The translations under genes were made by a program, and so were the position numbers. Source: Deltaproteobacteria bacterium (GTDB lineage Bacteria > Desulfobacterota > DSM-4660 > Desulfatiglandales > Desulfatiglandaceae). From it: 64,000 bases of DNA. Below are positions 43,057 to 53,626 of the stretch, in pieces (position 1 is the stretch's first letter; the number at the start of each line of letters is the position of its first letter). The stretch covers positions 47,005 through 111,004 of the forward strand of contig JAIPDI010000009.1 of assembly GCA_021737785.1 (NCBI GenBank), in the 5' to 3' direction. The notes under the pieces were generated by a model. It ran no database searches, was not told the DNA's origin, and saw only the letters and a program-made list of their open reading frames with translations.

Positions 43057-43782
43057 ATGGATCCCATTGTGTGGATAGTCCTGATTATGGTGATGGGACC
43101 CGTCATCGGATCCCTTATCGGCGTACTCAAAAAACCTTCTTTCGGCTACATCTGCAATATGCTCTGTTTTGCCGCCGGCGTGATGCTGGCGATTTCCTTT
43201 CTGGAGCTTATCCCCAGCAGCATTGAAATCTCGTCCATCCTCATCTGCGTCAGCGGGCTGGCCTTCGGTTCCCTGGTGATGTACGGTCTGGACCGGCTGA
43301 TCCCCCATATACACCCCCAGCTCTGTTCCCAGGAGCAGGGCTGCAATCTGGAGCGTACGTCCGTTTATCTTATTCTGGGGATATTTCTTCATAACTTTCC
43401 CGAAGGCATGGCCGTGGCCATAGGCGCCGTCACCGAAGTGAACGTTTCTTTCGCCATTGCCCTGGCCATCGCCATCCATAACATTCCTGAGGGGATCTGC
43501 ACCTCAGCCCCTTATTTTCATACCACCGGGGCCAGATTAAAGTCCTTTCTCCTCTCTTCGTCGACGGCCATTCCGATTCTGGCCGGCTATGTCCTGGCAC
43601 GATACGTATTTCAAACGATCTCCCCCCAAATCATCGGATTTATCATTGGTGCGACAGCCGGTCTGATGATCTATATTACAGCGGATGAGCTTATCCCCAA
43701 TGGGTGTGCAGGGTCCAATCATCAGACCATCTTCTCTCTGATATTGGGCATTTTATTTGTCATATTCCTGGGTTCGATATGA
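43057..43782 (+). CDS. ZIP-family metal transporter
   Basis: 241 residues, about eight membrane helices. The metal-binding helices IV and V contain HNFPEG (about 110-115) and HNIPEG (about 145-150), exact ZIP signatures, and the spacing matches ZupT-like proteins. It imports Zn2+, Fe2+ or Mn2+. A large first cytoplasmic loop with IHPQLCSQEQGC could bind metal. The start at 43057 follows GAGAGGTGACC; a GTG six bases upstream is less likely. Its stop overlaps the start of the next gene (ATGA), so an importer-type and an exporter-type transporter are translated together. Confidence 0.92.
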   Translation: MDPIVWIVLIMVMGPVIGSLIGVLKKPSFGYICNMLCFAAGVMLAISFLELIPSSIEISSILICVSGLAFGSLVMYGLDRLIPHIHPQLCSQEQGCNLERTSVYLILGIFLHNFPEGMAVAIGAVTEVNVSFAIALAIAIHNIPEGICTSAPYFHTTGARLKSFLLSSSTAIPILAGYVLARYVFQTISPQIIGFIIGATAGLMIYITADELIPNGCAGSNHQTIFSLILGILFVIFLGSI

Positions 43783-45074
43783 TGGACACAAATGGCGCCC
43801 ATACCAGGGAGACAGCGGGTGAAGAAACCAGGCAGATACAACGGATTGCCTCTTACGGATTTCTGCTGAACCTCGGCCTGACAGCCATGAAGGCCACGCT
43901 GGCTATTTTTTCCGGCAGTCTCGCCATCACTGCAAGCGCCATCGATTCCGCAACAGATTCTGTTGCTTCGCTGGTGCTTTATATCGGACTGAAGCTGTCC
44001 AATCAAAAAACCGCTACATTTCCCTTCGGCCTTTATAAAATTGAGAATCTTCTCTCAGTGGTTATGGCATTCTTCATATTTTTTGCCGGATATGAAATTG
44101 CGCGGCATGCATTCTCACCCGCAAGAATGCCTCCTGAAATATCCCTGGCGACGATCCTCCTTGTTTCAGCAGGAACGATTGCAACGTTTATCTTCGGTCA
44201 ATATGCCATTGCCGCAGGCCGGCGAACCGGGTCGCCGACCCTCATTGCCGAGGGCCGGCACCGCCAGGCGGATGTCCTGGCTTCTTTGGTCGTAGTGGTC
44301 TCCATTTCGTTAAACTACTTCAGTCTGGAATTCAATCTATACGGCATCACTGTGGACCAGATCACGGCAATCCTGGTGCTGCTGTTTATTGCCCGCACCG
44401 GATGGGAGCTTCTTTCCGATGGGATGCGTGTCTTGCTGGATGCCTCGATTGATCACGAAACATTGGCCGAGATTCAAAAAATTATCGAATCGGAACCCAT
44501 GGTTGCGGAAGTACGGTCTCTTGTCGGTCGTAACGCCGGCAGATTTCGCTTTATCCAGGCCGCCGTAAGTATGAGGACGGACGACCTTCAAAAAGCCCAC
44601 GGAATCAGCGAAAAGATCACATCAAAAATTCGAAATCGTGTTCCCCATGTGGAACGCGTCTTTATTCATTATGCGCCCCAAGCTCGTGAATACGTGCGAA
44701 TTGCAGTCCCCCTGTCGAATCCAGACGGAAAAATGAGCCGGCATCTCGGCGAATCCCCCTACTTTGCCATTGCACGGCTGCGCCTGAACGACCATCAAAT
44801 TGAGGAACAGGACATCGTCGAAAATCCTTACATTGACTTGATAAAGGGGAAGGGGATCCGGGTGGCCGAGTGGCTGGTCGCAAAGAACGTGGACTGGATA
44901 GTTCTTGCAGAAGAAATGAAGAACAAGGGTCCTGCCTATGTTTTTTCGGATGCCGGGGTGAACATTCTTGTGGTCCCAGCAACAGACCTGAAAAAAGCGA
45001 TCACTTCTGTTTTCGAACAAGACCATCTCACAACAGCGTCGCAAGCGCCGCCTCAGACGTTGGATGACGAATAG
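43779..45074 (+). CDS. Cation diffusion facilitator with C-terminal NifX-like domain
   Basis: 431 residues. Residues 20-215 are a CDF exporter with six helices and the metal-binding sets SAIDSATDSV and EGRHRQADVLAS (corresponding to the D/H pairs of helices II and V). A CDF cytoplasmic domain (about 220-315) follows. The C-terminal 100 residues (about 315-420) match the NifX/NafY/'dinitrogenase iron-molybdenum cofactor' family: VRIAVPLSNPDGKMSRHLGESPYFAI and KGPAYVFSDAGV. This third domain is unusual in a CDF. It might bind a metal cluster or metal-bound ligand and gate export. The gene is coupled to the ZIP gene. Confidence 0.9.
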   Translation: MMDTNGAHTRETAGEETRQIQRIASYGFLLNLGLTAMKATLAIFSGSLAITASAIDSATDSVASLVLYIGLKLSNQKTATFPFGLYKIENLLSVVMAFFIFFAGYEIARHAFSPARMPPEISLATILLVSAGTIATFIFGQYAIAAGRRTGSPTLIAEGRHRQADVLASLVVVVSISLNYFSLEFNLYGITVDQITAILVLLFIARTGWELLSDGMRVLLDASIDHETLAEIQKIIESEPMVAEVRSLVGRNAGRFRFIQAAVSMRTDDLQKAHGISEKITSKIRNRVPHVERVFIHYAPQAREYVRIAVPLSNPDGKMSRHLGESPYFAIARLRLNDHQIEEQDIVENPYIDLIKGKGIRVAEWLVAKNVDWIVLAEEMKNKGPAYVFSDAGVNILVVPATDLKKAITSVFEQDHLTTASQAPPQTLDDE

Positions 45075-45166
45075 GGGCAGGCTGGAAGTCAGGGCCCCGT
45101 TAATCACTTGTAAAACAAGAAAACGCGCCTGAGTTTTTCAGCGAGAAATTTTGGTTGAGGAAGGGA

Positions 45167-46888
45167 CTACGTTCTTTTCAGCAGCTTCCTGAGTTGCTTC
45201 AGGTCTCTGGTATTGATGACATCATCCGGCTCCACCCATCCCCGGCGGGCCTGATCTATGCCGTATTGCATCAGGTTGAGGTCGGCGATACTATGGGCAT
45301 CCGTTGAAATCGCCAGCTTGAGCCCCATATCCTTTGCCATTTTGCAGTGAACATCCGAAAGGTCGAGCCGATCCGGGTGGGCATTGATTTCGAGGAAACA
45401 GCCTCTTTCCTTGGCCCCCCTTATGATTCGTTCCAGGTCAATCTCATAGGGATCGCGCGCATTGATCAACCGTCCGGTGGGATGGGCGAAGATATTGGTG
45501 TAGGGGTTGTCCATGGCGCGGAGAACACGTTCGGTCATTTTTTCCCTGGAAAGCCGGCGCTGGTAATGGACAGAGCAGACGACAACGTCCAGTTCTTTCA
45601 GGATGTCGTCCGGCAGGTCAAGAGATCCGTCCTCCAGAATGTCCACCTCTATCCCCTTCAGGAGAACAATGTCTGCAAGTTTCCCGTTCAACTGATCGAT
45701 CTCTTCGATTTCTTCTGCAAGACGACCGGCATCCAGACCGTGGGCCATGGTTACCTTCTTGGAGTGATTGGTAATGGCGAGGTAATCATGGCCGTAATCC
45801 TTGGCAGCATTGGCCATCTCTTCAAGGGTGGCATGCCCGTCTGTTTCCGTGGTGTGGGCATGCAGGTCGCCTCGAAGGTCATCGAGCCCGATCAGACGGG
45901 GCAGCCGCCCTTTCCCGGCCGCTTCCAATTCACCCCGGTTCTCTCGCAGCTCGGGTTCGATGTAGGGTAGATCCACCTGGTCGTAGACCTCTTTTTCGGT
46001 TTTGCCGGCAATGCGCTCATCTCCCTTGAACACACCGTACTCATTGATTTTGAGATTTTTTTTAACGCCCAGCTTGCGCACCGCGATGTTGTGGGCCTTC
46101 GACCCTGTGAAGTAGTGGAGGGCCGCCCCATAGCTGACCTGGGGGACAACTCTGAGATCCACATGAAGCCCTGAGCGCAGGACCACAGTGGCCCGCGTGG
46201 TCCCTTTGGAAACAACTTTTTTGACATCCTCATAGTGCACAAAACGGTCCATTACACTGGCACCTTTCCGGCATGTGACCAGGATATCCAAGTCCCCCAC
46301 GGTTTCTTTTCGACGTCTATAACTCCCCGCTACCGTAATTTCCTTAATTCCTTTCCCTTCCTTGAGATAGTCCACCAGTGATTTGGCTCTCTGCTCAGCC
46401 TCTATCAACTTGATCCGCGCTTCTTGCTCTTCAAAAGCCTCCAGTTCCTCCAGAATTTTTTGCTGGGTCTTTTCCCCGAACCCTTTCACTTCTTTAACTT
46501 TGCCCTGGCGGGCCGCTTCTTCAAGGTCTTTGAGACTGGTCACCCCCAGATCCCGGTTCAGCGCCTTTACCCGTTTGGGACCTATTCCCTCCAGCTTCAT
46601 CAGCTGACTCAGCCCCGACGGGGTCTTGCCTTCAAGTTCTTCAAGCTGGGCAAGAGAACCGGTTTCCACAATCTCCTTGATCTTTCCTGCCAGATCTTTA
46701 CCGATCCCCCTCAATTCTGTGAGATCGCTTTCTGATTCGATCCTGTCCGACACATTCTGGGGCAGATTGGCGATTATCCTGGCCGCATTTCGATATGCAC
46801 GGATTCGGAATGGACTTTCGTCTTCAATTTCCAGGAGATCCGCGACCTTATTGAATATATCGGAGACATCGGAATTTTGAACGGGCAT
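45167..46888 (-). CDS. polX: DNA polymerase X with PHP domain
   Basis: 573 residues. Helix-hairpin-helix DNA-binding repeats (about 50-135, RGIGKDLAGKI and GIGPKRVKAL), then the PolX palm with GSYRRRKETVGDLDILVT (catalytic Asp pair near 195) and finally a PHP phosphoesterase domain (DLHAHTTETDGH near 345, then HSKKVTMAHG, EINAHPDRLD, STDAHS). Bacterial PolX fills short gaps in base-excision repair and has 3' exonuclease or 3'-phosphatase activity from the PHP part. The frame opens 70 codons earlier, but only the ATG at 46888 gives a normal N-terminus. Confidence 0.94.
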   Translation of the reverse strand: MPVQNSDVSDIFNKVADLLEIEDESPFRIRAYRNAARIIANLPQNVSDRIESESDLTELRGIGKDLAGKIKEIVETGSLAQLEELEGKTPSGLSQLMKLEGIGPKRVKALNRDLGVTSLKDLEEAARQGKVKEVKGFGEKTQQKILEELEAFEEQEARIKLIEAEQRAKSLVDYLKEGKGIKEITVAGSYRRRKETVGDLDILVTCRKGASVMDRFVHYEDVKKVVSKGTTRATVVLRSGLHVDLRVVPQVSYGAALHYFTGSKAHNIAVRKLGVKKNLKINEYGVFKGDERIAGKTEKEVYDQVDLPYIEPELRENRGELEAAGKGRLPRLIGLDDLRGDLHAHTTETDGHATLEEMANAAKDYGHDYLAITNHSKKVTMAHGLDAGRLAEEIEEIDQLNGKLADIVLLKGIEVDILEDGSLDLPDDILKELDVVVCSVHYQRRLSREKMTERVLRAMDNPYTNIFAHPTGRLINARDPYEIDLERIIRGAKERGCFLEINAHPDRLDLSDVHCKMAKDMGLKLAISTDAHSIADLNLMQYGIDQARRGWVEPDDVINTRDLKQLRKLLKRT

Positions 46889-47004
46889 TAGCGATTCCCT
46901 GTAGGATACTGAATCCCGGATTGAAAACCGGATACTCGCTGGTGCGAAGCAAAAGCCGGTCTTCAGCGGGATTGGATATTCTCCCTCGTTTATCCGGGGG
47001 GTCC

Positions 47005-47259
47005 TTACCGCCCGGCTGGAAAGATCTTTGCCAGGAGGCGGTAATGTCCCTCCATGTCGATCGCCTCCGGTATCATGTCCAGATTGAGATCCCGGCAATT
47101 ACAATGAGTACAAGTGAATTGGGGCCATCTGGCCCGGACCGCCCTCTCCAGGCATTCTCCATAATAAGGGCAAAACGGATTCTTAAATGGCGAAGAATCC
47201 TCTTCCTTGCATATCTCCGGTTCTTGACGGTAAAGCGTGCGATGTTCTGTTGCGGTCAT
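47005..47259 (-). CDS. Small Cys-rich hypothetical protein, 84 aa
   Basis: Six Cys (about 17, 30, 36, 50, 53, 55), in the order CKEE, CPYYGEC and CTHCNCR. This could hold a metal or an iron-sulfur cluster, or form disulfides. I do not recognise a family. The start is well defined (CCGAGGAGGGGAAAA before the ATG). Motif promoter h is 184 bp upstream. PolX follows 117 bp downstream in the same direction. Confidence 0.65.
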   Translation of the reverse strand: MTATEHRTLYRQEPEICKEEDSSPFKNPFCPYYGECLERAVRARWPQFTCTHCNCRDLNLDMIPEAIDMEGHYRLLAKIFPAGR

Positions 47260-47419
47260 TTTTCCCCTCCTCGGTTACGGTTTTGACGACTTATCAGGCA
47301 GTATCTTAATGTGAGTGCAACGACTTACGCCCGGCGCCGGGTAACCCCCACCGCTGCCGGAGACCCATCACCAAATCCCGGGCGGATACCATCTCTCTTC
47401 ACCCGTGACCCGTTGCTAA

Positions 47420-47465
47420 AGATTAACCCATTCGACAGGGATATAAATAGGGTGCATTCATTATC
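47420..47465 (-). promoter_or_regulatory. Motif promoter h (84-aa gene)
   Basis: On the minus strand: GATAA, 7 nt, ACCCTATT, 20 nt, TAATCT. Confidence 0.5.
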
Positions 47466-47541
47466 TTTCCCTTAGGGACACCGTATCCCCCTACCCGGTT
47501 CAAACCGCTGTTCATACCTTATACTTGTCCAGGGAAATGCA

Positions 47542-47589
47542 AATAAGGCATTCCCCCCATTCCTTTCAACAGGAACGATCACGTATTTT
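47542..47589 (+). promoter_or_regulatory. Motif promoter k (PRC-barrel gene)
   Basis: AATAA, 7 nt, CCCCCATT, 22 nt, TATTTT, about 105 bp before the ATG at 47667. Confidence 0.45.
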
Positions 47590-47666
47590 AGACAAAAGAC
47601 AACATTAAGCGATGATGTCAACGGTGCAGAAAAATCCAGGACATCAGATGAATGAAAGGAGACGGC

Positions 47667-48413
47667 ATGCTGCGAAGTCTAAGTGCAACGGAGAATTATG
47701 TTCTTTCCGCCAAAGACGGCGATATCGGTCGCTGCAAGGATTTTCTCTTTGACGATGAATTCTGGACAATTCGCTATATGGTGGCTGACACGGGAAAATG
47801 GCTGCCCGGCAGAAAGGTTCTGATATCGCCTATTTCCCTCGGGGAACCCGATTGGCTTCAGCGGCGGTTTTCAGTAAATCTGACCAAGGAACAGATCGAA
47901 AACAGCCCGCCGCTTGATGAACATGCGCCGGTATCGCGACGTTATGAAAAAAGGTATTTCGGGTATTATTACTGGCCCTATTACTGGACCGGTGGAGATA
48001 TCTGGGGTGCAGCGCCATATCCCCCCGCAGTGCCGGTTGAGTATCCCGAAGAGCTGGAGGAGGAAGAGAAAGATCCGGAGAAAAGCCACCTCAGATCCGT
48101 CAAAGAGGTGACCGGTTATGATATCCAGCCAACGGACGGTAGAGTCGGTCACGTAGAAGACTTTATCGTCGATGATGAGACATGGACCATCCGATATATG
48201 GTGGTAGATACCCGGAAATGGCTGCCGGGACGAAAGGTTCTGGTCTCGCCGGAATGGATTGAGACAATAGCTTGGGGGGAGAACACGGTATCGGTTGATC
48301 TGAGTACCGAAGAGATCAAACAAAGCCCTGAATACGATCCTGCCGAACCGGTCAACAGGGAATACGAACTGCGGCTCTATGATTTTTACGGCAGACCGAC
48401 CTATTGGAAATAG
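47667..48413 (+). CDS. Double PRC-barrel protein, paralogue of the one at 24395
   Basis: 248 residues. Two PRC repeats: about 1-90 (GDIGRCKDFLFDDEFWTIRYM, KWLPGRKVLISP) and 140-225 (GRVGHVEDFIVDDETWTIRYM, KWLPGRKVLVSP), each followed by a helix and a PEYD/PVxREYE segment; both ends carry a Y-Y/F-W-type aromatic motif. The two repeats are closer to each other than those of the 24395 protein, which kept the same architecture but diverged in its second repeat. The start at 47667 follows AAAGGAGACGG. Motif promoter k precedes it. Confidence 0.83.
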   Translation: MLRSLSATENYVLSAKDGDIGRCKDFLFDDEFWTIRYMVADTGKWLPGRKVLISPISLGEPDWLQRRFSVNLTKEQIENSPPLDEHAPVSRRYEKRYFGYYYWPYYWTGGDIWGAAPYPPAVPVEYPEELEEEEKDPEKSHLRSVKEVTGYDIQPTDGRVGHVEDFIVDDETWTIRYMVVDTRKWLPGRKVLVSPEWIETIAWGENTVSVDLSTEEIKQSPEYDPAEPVNREYELRLYDFYGRPTYWK

Positions 48414-48420
48414 ACTCTTT

Positions 48421-48490
48421 GACTGTAACTTCTACGCAACGTGCGGAGAAGTTTTGGTGAACCGCGCAAAGGACGCAAAGAAGTCTGGAT
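48421..48490 (+). repeat. Repeat family D, copy 3
   Basis: GTAACTTCTACGCA, TGCGGAGAAGTT, then GGTGAACCGCGCAAAGGACG. It directly follows the PRC-barrel gene. Confidence 0.65.
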
Positions 48491-48573
48491 GGGTTCTGTC
48501 ATGAAAAACAAGAAATGCTTCTCATTGGCACAATTCTTGGTCTTCTTTATTTAATTGAAAATGACCGAACCGG

Positions 48574-48852
48574 TTATCCAAAGTAGACCAGGGCCTGCCT
48601 CATATCGTCATCAATGTCATTTACCAGATTGTCCAGTTCCGTCTTGTATGTTTGCCAGCTGTTTTCATCAGATTGCTCCAACACTTTCAGCCTGGCCTTG
48701 GCGTCTTCATGTTTTCGGAGAGTCGTCTCTATCTGAATATCCGGGGTGTTTTCCTTCCTCCGTTCCATTTTGGTCTTTATCTCGTTCAACGTTTCACCCA
48801 GTTCCGCCAGCCGGATATCCATTTGTGTACGGTATTTTTCTTTTTCGTTCAT
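48574..48852 (-). CDS. Small coiled-coil protein, 92 aa, relative of the one at 40451
   Basis: Three helical stretches with a heptad-like pattern (RLAELGETLNEIKTKMERRK, TTLRKHEDAKARLKVL and the C-terminal YKTELDNLVNDID). Compared with the 40451 protein, both begin with a K-Y-L-x-x-L helix, a charged middle and a last helix with a conserved Trp. They look like distant paralogues; this is by eye. GGAAGGAGACAGCG precedes the ATG. It has its own motif promoter (i). Confidence 0.75.
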   Translation of the reverse strand: MNEKEKYRTQMDIRLAELGETLNEIKTKMERRKENTPDIQIETTLRKHEDAKARLKVLEQSDENSWQTYKTELDNLVNDIDDDMRQALVYFG

Positions 48853-48899
48853 CGCTGTCTCCTTCCTGAGAATGCTGTCAAAAGCCTGTTCGTTAACGG

Positions 48900-48946
48900 C
48901 TTATAACCCCAAAAAAAACAGATGGCCATGGGGTCAAGCCCGTATA
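48900..48946 (-). promoter_or_regulatory. Motif promoter i (92-aa coiled-coil gene)
   Basis: On the minus strand: TATAC, 7 nt, ACCCCATG, 21 nt, TATAAG. One mismatch at the last base of the ACCC block. It lies 74 bp from the ATG. Confidence 0.55.
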
Positions 48947-48974
48947 TATGTCCGATGAAAAAAGTACCATTGTG

Positions 48975-51053
<2,079 letters not shown>

Positions 51054-51102
51054 TTAGACACCAGGCACCGGGTTTCCATTCGGAAATACATATCCCCAGT
51101 AC

Positions 51103-51837
51103 CTACTTCATTATCATTTCCTGCAGCTTCAATGCATTTTGAGCGGCATATGCCGCCTCGTCATTGTCAAAATAACAGAACACCTCTCTCCCCATGTCCG
51201 TCCAGGTGGAAAAGGCGCCCGCCCATCCGGAAAGCGCCGAAATCGTGTATTTCCCCTTGTAGGCCCCTTCGGGCCCGTGGAGTCGAACGTAGATGAGGTC
51301 CGCGGTAACCTCTTTGGGAGAGAGGTATCCGGCCAGATCGTAGATGCAGAAAGCCGTCCCGAACATATCCATGGCCTCGTAGACCGCAGGGTTCATCCAG
51401 GACGTGTCTCGAAACTCAAAGGCATACCGGTGATCCCCGGGCAATACCTCCAGAAAATCATAGAATCGGTCCGGATTAAAGCGCCATCGGGGAGGTAGTT
51501 GAAAGAGGATCGGACCGAGTTTGTCTCCCAGGACATCCACCCTGTTCAGAAAGGTGTTCAAGGGCTCTTTGGGATCTTTCAGCTTTTTCATGTGGGTGAT
51601 ATAGCGGCTGGCTTTTACGGCAAATTTGAATCCTTCCGGGACGGTCTTGCGCCATGCCTTCAGGGTCTCCGCTGTGGGAAGCCGGTAAAAGGAATTGTTT
51701 ATTTCCACCGTATGGAAATGCTGAGCATAATATGCAAGATAGTCTTTGTTCCGTATGTCGTCGGGATAAAAAGCTCCTTCCCAGTGCTTATAATGCCAGC
51801 CCGAAGTGCCCACATGTACGTTTTCCAGCCCTGCCAT
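51103..51837 (-). CDS. DUF72 family protein
   Basis: 244 residues. The family hallmarks are VGTSGWHYKHWEGAFYPDD at the start, YYAQHFHTVEINNSFYRLP (about 34-52) and a TIM-barrel layout with FRDTSWMNPAVYEAM and LIYVRLHGPEG further on. DUF72 proteins are common in bacteria and archaea; their activity is unknown. The ATG at 51837 follows AAGGAGATTTT. Motif promoter j lies 125 bp upstream, in common with several other stress-type genes here. Confidence 0.88.
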   Translation of the reverse strand: MAGLENVHVGTSGWHYKHWEGAFYPDDIRNKDYLAYYAQHFHTVEINNSFYRLPTAETLKAWRKTVPEGFKFAVKASRYITHMKKLKDPKEPLNTFLNRVDVLGDKLGPILFQLPPRWRFNPDRFYDFLEVLPGDHRYAFEFRDTSWMNPAVYEAMDMFGTAFCIYDLAGYLSPKEVTADLIYVRLHGPEGAYKGKYTISALSGWAGAFSTWTDMGREVFCYFDNDEAAYAAQNALKLQEMIMK

Positions 51838-51935
51838 AAAATCTCCTTGTTTAGGCAACGGTCATTTCCCCTTCAGGTATTCTCTGCCCACCTTGACCAG
51901 CCCGGCTGTGAAGCCGTTTTGATAGCAACTATGGA

Positions 51936-51982
51936 ATTTTACAGCAGATGTAGGTATTTCACAATAGGGTGAGTAGCGTATA
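51936..51982 (-). promoter_or_regulatory. Motif promoter j (DUF72 gene)
   Basis: On the minus strand: TATAC, 7 nt, ACCCTATT, 21 nt, TAAAAT. Confidence 0.6.
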
Positions 51983-52042
51983 TATGCAGCATGACGGACA
52001 CGCCCGGCTAAATCAGAATCCTATTCAGACAGCAAGTATCCT

Positions 52043-52070
52043 TTGCATTCCTTTTACCATATGGTATAAT
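52043..52070 (+). promoter_or_regulatory. Promoter with palindromic operator of the toxin-antitoxin pair
   Basis: TTGCAT, 16 nt, TATAAT. A perfect 12-bp palindrome TACCATATGGTA (52055-52066) overlaps the spacer and the first bases of the -10, a good candidate for autoregulation. Transcription would begin about 52077, almost exactly at the ATG at 52078, so the message is probably leaderless. Confidence 0.55.
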
Positions 52071-52077
52071 GGACCAC

Positions 52078-52371
52078 ATGAAGGCCAGGCTCATATATCG
52101 TGAGAAATTCATTTATGCTGACAGCGCCATTCGCGAAATGGTTCTTTGGCAGCTTCCTGAAAAGAGCAAGGATAGGCCTCATGGATTGAAGTACCGCCTT
52201 TATTACGGGCTTCATGACGGAACCTGCCTGATTCGCTATGACAATGAATCAGGCAAGGGTGATCACAAACACGTTCATGGCCGCGAAGAACCTTTTCGCT
52301 TTGAGAACGTTGAAACACTGGTGGCGGATTTCCTTCAAGAAATCGAGAAGGTTAGAAAGGAATACAGATGA
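52078..52371 (+). CDS. Probable toxin of a toxin-antitoxin pair (DUF6516-like)
   Basis: 97 residues from the ATG at 52078. An ATG at 52069 is nine bases earlier but overlaps the -10 element, so it cannot be transcribed. The protein is mostly beta and positively charged at both ends, with a conserved His-containing motif GDHKHVHGRE (about 62-71), as in the DUF6516 group placed beside HTH genes and annotated as toxins. It overlaps the next gene by four bases. Function as a toxin is inferred from neighbour and family resemblance. Confidence 0.65.
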   Translation: MKARLIYREKFIYADSAIREMVLWQLPEKSKDRPHGLKYRLYYGLHDGTCLIRYDNESGKGDHKHVHGREEPFRFENVETLVADFLQEIEKVRKEYR

Positions 52372-52727
52372 AAAAGCAAATCACAATCGGGGTGGGTGAC
52401 GCTGAAAGCACGGCCGCGGATTTTGTTGAGGCCTGGAAGCGAGCCGAACGCGGGGAAGAGTTGCAGGTTGATCAGCGGCTGTATTTCGAAAACTTGGAGA
52501 CCCTCCTCAAGACACTCTCCCCCGGCAGGTGGATCTTACTGAGAAAACTGCGCACAAGCGGTCCAATGAGCGTCCGCACTCTGGCAAAAGGATTGGAGCG
52601 CGATTACAAGAACGTGCATACAGATGTCCATCGATTAGAAATGACAGGTCTGATTGCCCGGACCAAAGACAACCAGATCGAGGTGCCCTGGGATATCGTG
52701 GAAGCCCGACTCAAACTGGCGGCTTAA
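52368..52727 (+). CDS. HTH antitoxin/transcription regulator of the pair
   Basis: 119 residues. The C-terminal half is a winged helix-turn-helix (about 50-110): LRKLRTSGPMSVRTLAKGLE, DYKNVHTDVHRLEMTGLIAR, then a wing. This resembles the HVO_A0114-type regulators that act as antitoxins beside DUF6516-like toxins. The N-terminal 45 residues would bind the toxin. It is translated from the same message as the toxin (ATGA overlap) and the palindrome upstream is the likely operator. Confidence 0.65.
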   Translation: MKKQITIGVGDAESTAADFVEAWKRAERGEELQVDQRLYFENLETLLKTLSPGRWILLRKLRTSGPMSVRTLAKGLERDYKNVHTDVHRLEMTGLIARTKDNQIEVPWDIVEARLKLAA

Positions 52728-52736
52728 TGCCGCATT

Positions 52737-53036
52737 CTATAGTTTTTCAGATAAATAATTTCCGGGTTGAGGTTGAAACCTTAATCCGGAGATGTCAGTT
52801 GCAGGGTCTTCACCGCGTAGGTTGGGTTAGCGTCGGGAAAGGTTGCAAACATGCCTTCGTCAATCGGACATTGATGGCTGGAATGTATTTGAATCCAGCA
52901 TGTTAAGCGTAACCCAACTATTTGGTGGCGGGTGATGGTCACCGCCCGCTCGTTGGGTTTCGCTACGCTCTACCCAACCTACGCTGGCAACCTCAGTGAA
53001 AAATTTGTGAAATTTAATTTCTGAAAAACTATATAG
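52737..53036. repeat. 300-bp element with terminal inverted repeats
   Basis: Left end CTATAGTTTTTCAGATAAAT; the right end read on the other strand is CTATATAGTTTTTCAGAAAT. Inside are GTAGGTTGGGTT (52817) and the complementary ACCCAACCTACG (52972), a common bacterial repeat with a CGTAACCCAAC centre. It has no coding capacity. Confidence 0.6.
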
Positions 53037-53258
53037 ACTCACACCCCGGTGAAACAAGAGCAAGAAATGGTTTCACAGGGCAGGCGGGGCCACCCCGAGT
53101 GAAACAACAGAGAAAAGGGCATGTTCCCGTTTATTTTCAAAAAAAATCCTTTGTGTGCTTTGTGTCTTTGTTTACCCCGCCTGCCCTGTTCAATTCCGAA
53201 GGACAGCGCAGCGTATTTACACAGGGTAGCTTCGGAAAATGGTACTGGGGTGTGAGTC
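53036..53258. repeat. Nested inverted repeats
   Basis: Outer arms GACTCACACCCC (53036-53047) and GGGGTGTGAGTC (53247-53258), perfect 12 bp. Inner arms ACAGGGCAGGCGGGG (53075-53089) and its perfect complement CCCCGCCTGCCCTGT (53175-53189), 85 bp apart. An RNA of this stretch would fold into a long multi-stem structure. Confidence 0.75.
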
Positions 53259-53300
53259 CCGCCTGGCGGGATTGGTTACGGGTATCCACGTTAGGCCCTT

Positions 53301-53485
53301 ATTCCCCGGTCTTCTGTCATGAAAAACAAGAAAATATGGCCATCCTTCCACTGCACGCTTAGCCTTCCGTCATTCCGGCATGCCCTTAGCCGGAATCCAG
53401 TCCGCCGTATTTCTGGATTCCGGCTGGAAACGTGCCGGAATGACGGGACAGCGCCAGCCGTTTTGCTTGCGGGTATCCGCGTTAG
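53301..53485 (+). repeat. Repeat family C, copy 3
   Basis: Complete unit from CTTCTGTCATGAAAAACAAG to GCGGGTATCCGCGTT, including the CCGTCATTCCGG stem. Confidence 0.75.
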
Positions 53486-53579
53486 TGATCTTAAGGGCAA
53501 TCTATGGCCCGGAATTACCGGACTGACAAGAGCTTTAGTAGACAAGGGGAGAGGGGCAATACAGCGGTAGGAGGAGGCT

Positions 53580-53626
53580 TATACGTGATGGACCCTATTC
53601 ACGATGGGCTGGGTGTTAGGTATTGA
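53580..53626 (+). promoter_or_regulatory. Motif promoter m (HAD-OtsB gene)
   Basis: TATAC, 7 nt, ACCCTATT, 21 nt, TATTGA. Its predicted start of transcription (about 53633) lies after the first ATG of the long frame (53604), which supports the GTG at 53679 as the start codon. Confidence 0.55.

Larger units (their letters stand above)
47260..47666. other. 407-bp divergent promoter region
   Basis: It lies between the divergent 84-aa and PRC-barrel genes. Motif promoter h (minus strand) and motif promoter k (plus strand) both lie here, about 75 bp apart. No repeat or gene. Confidence 0.6.
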
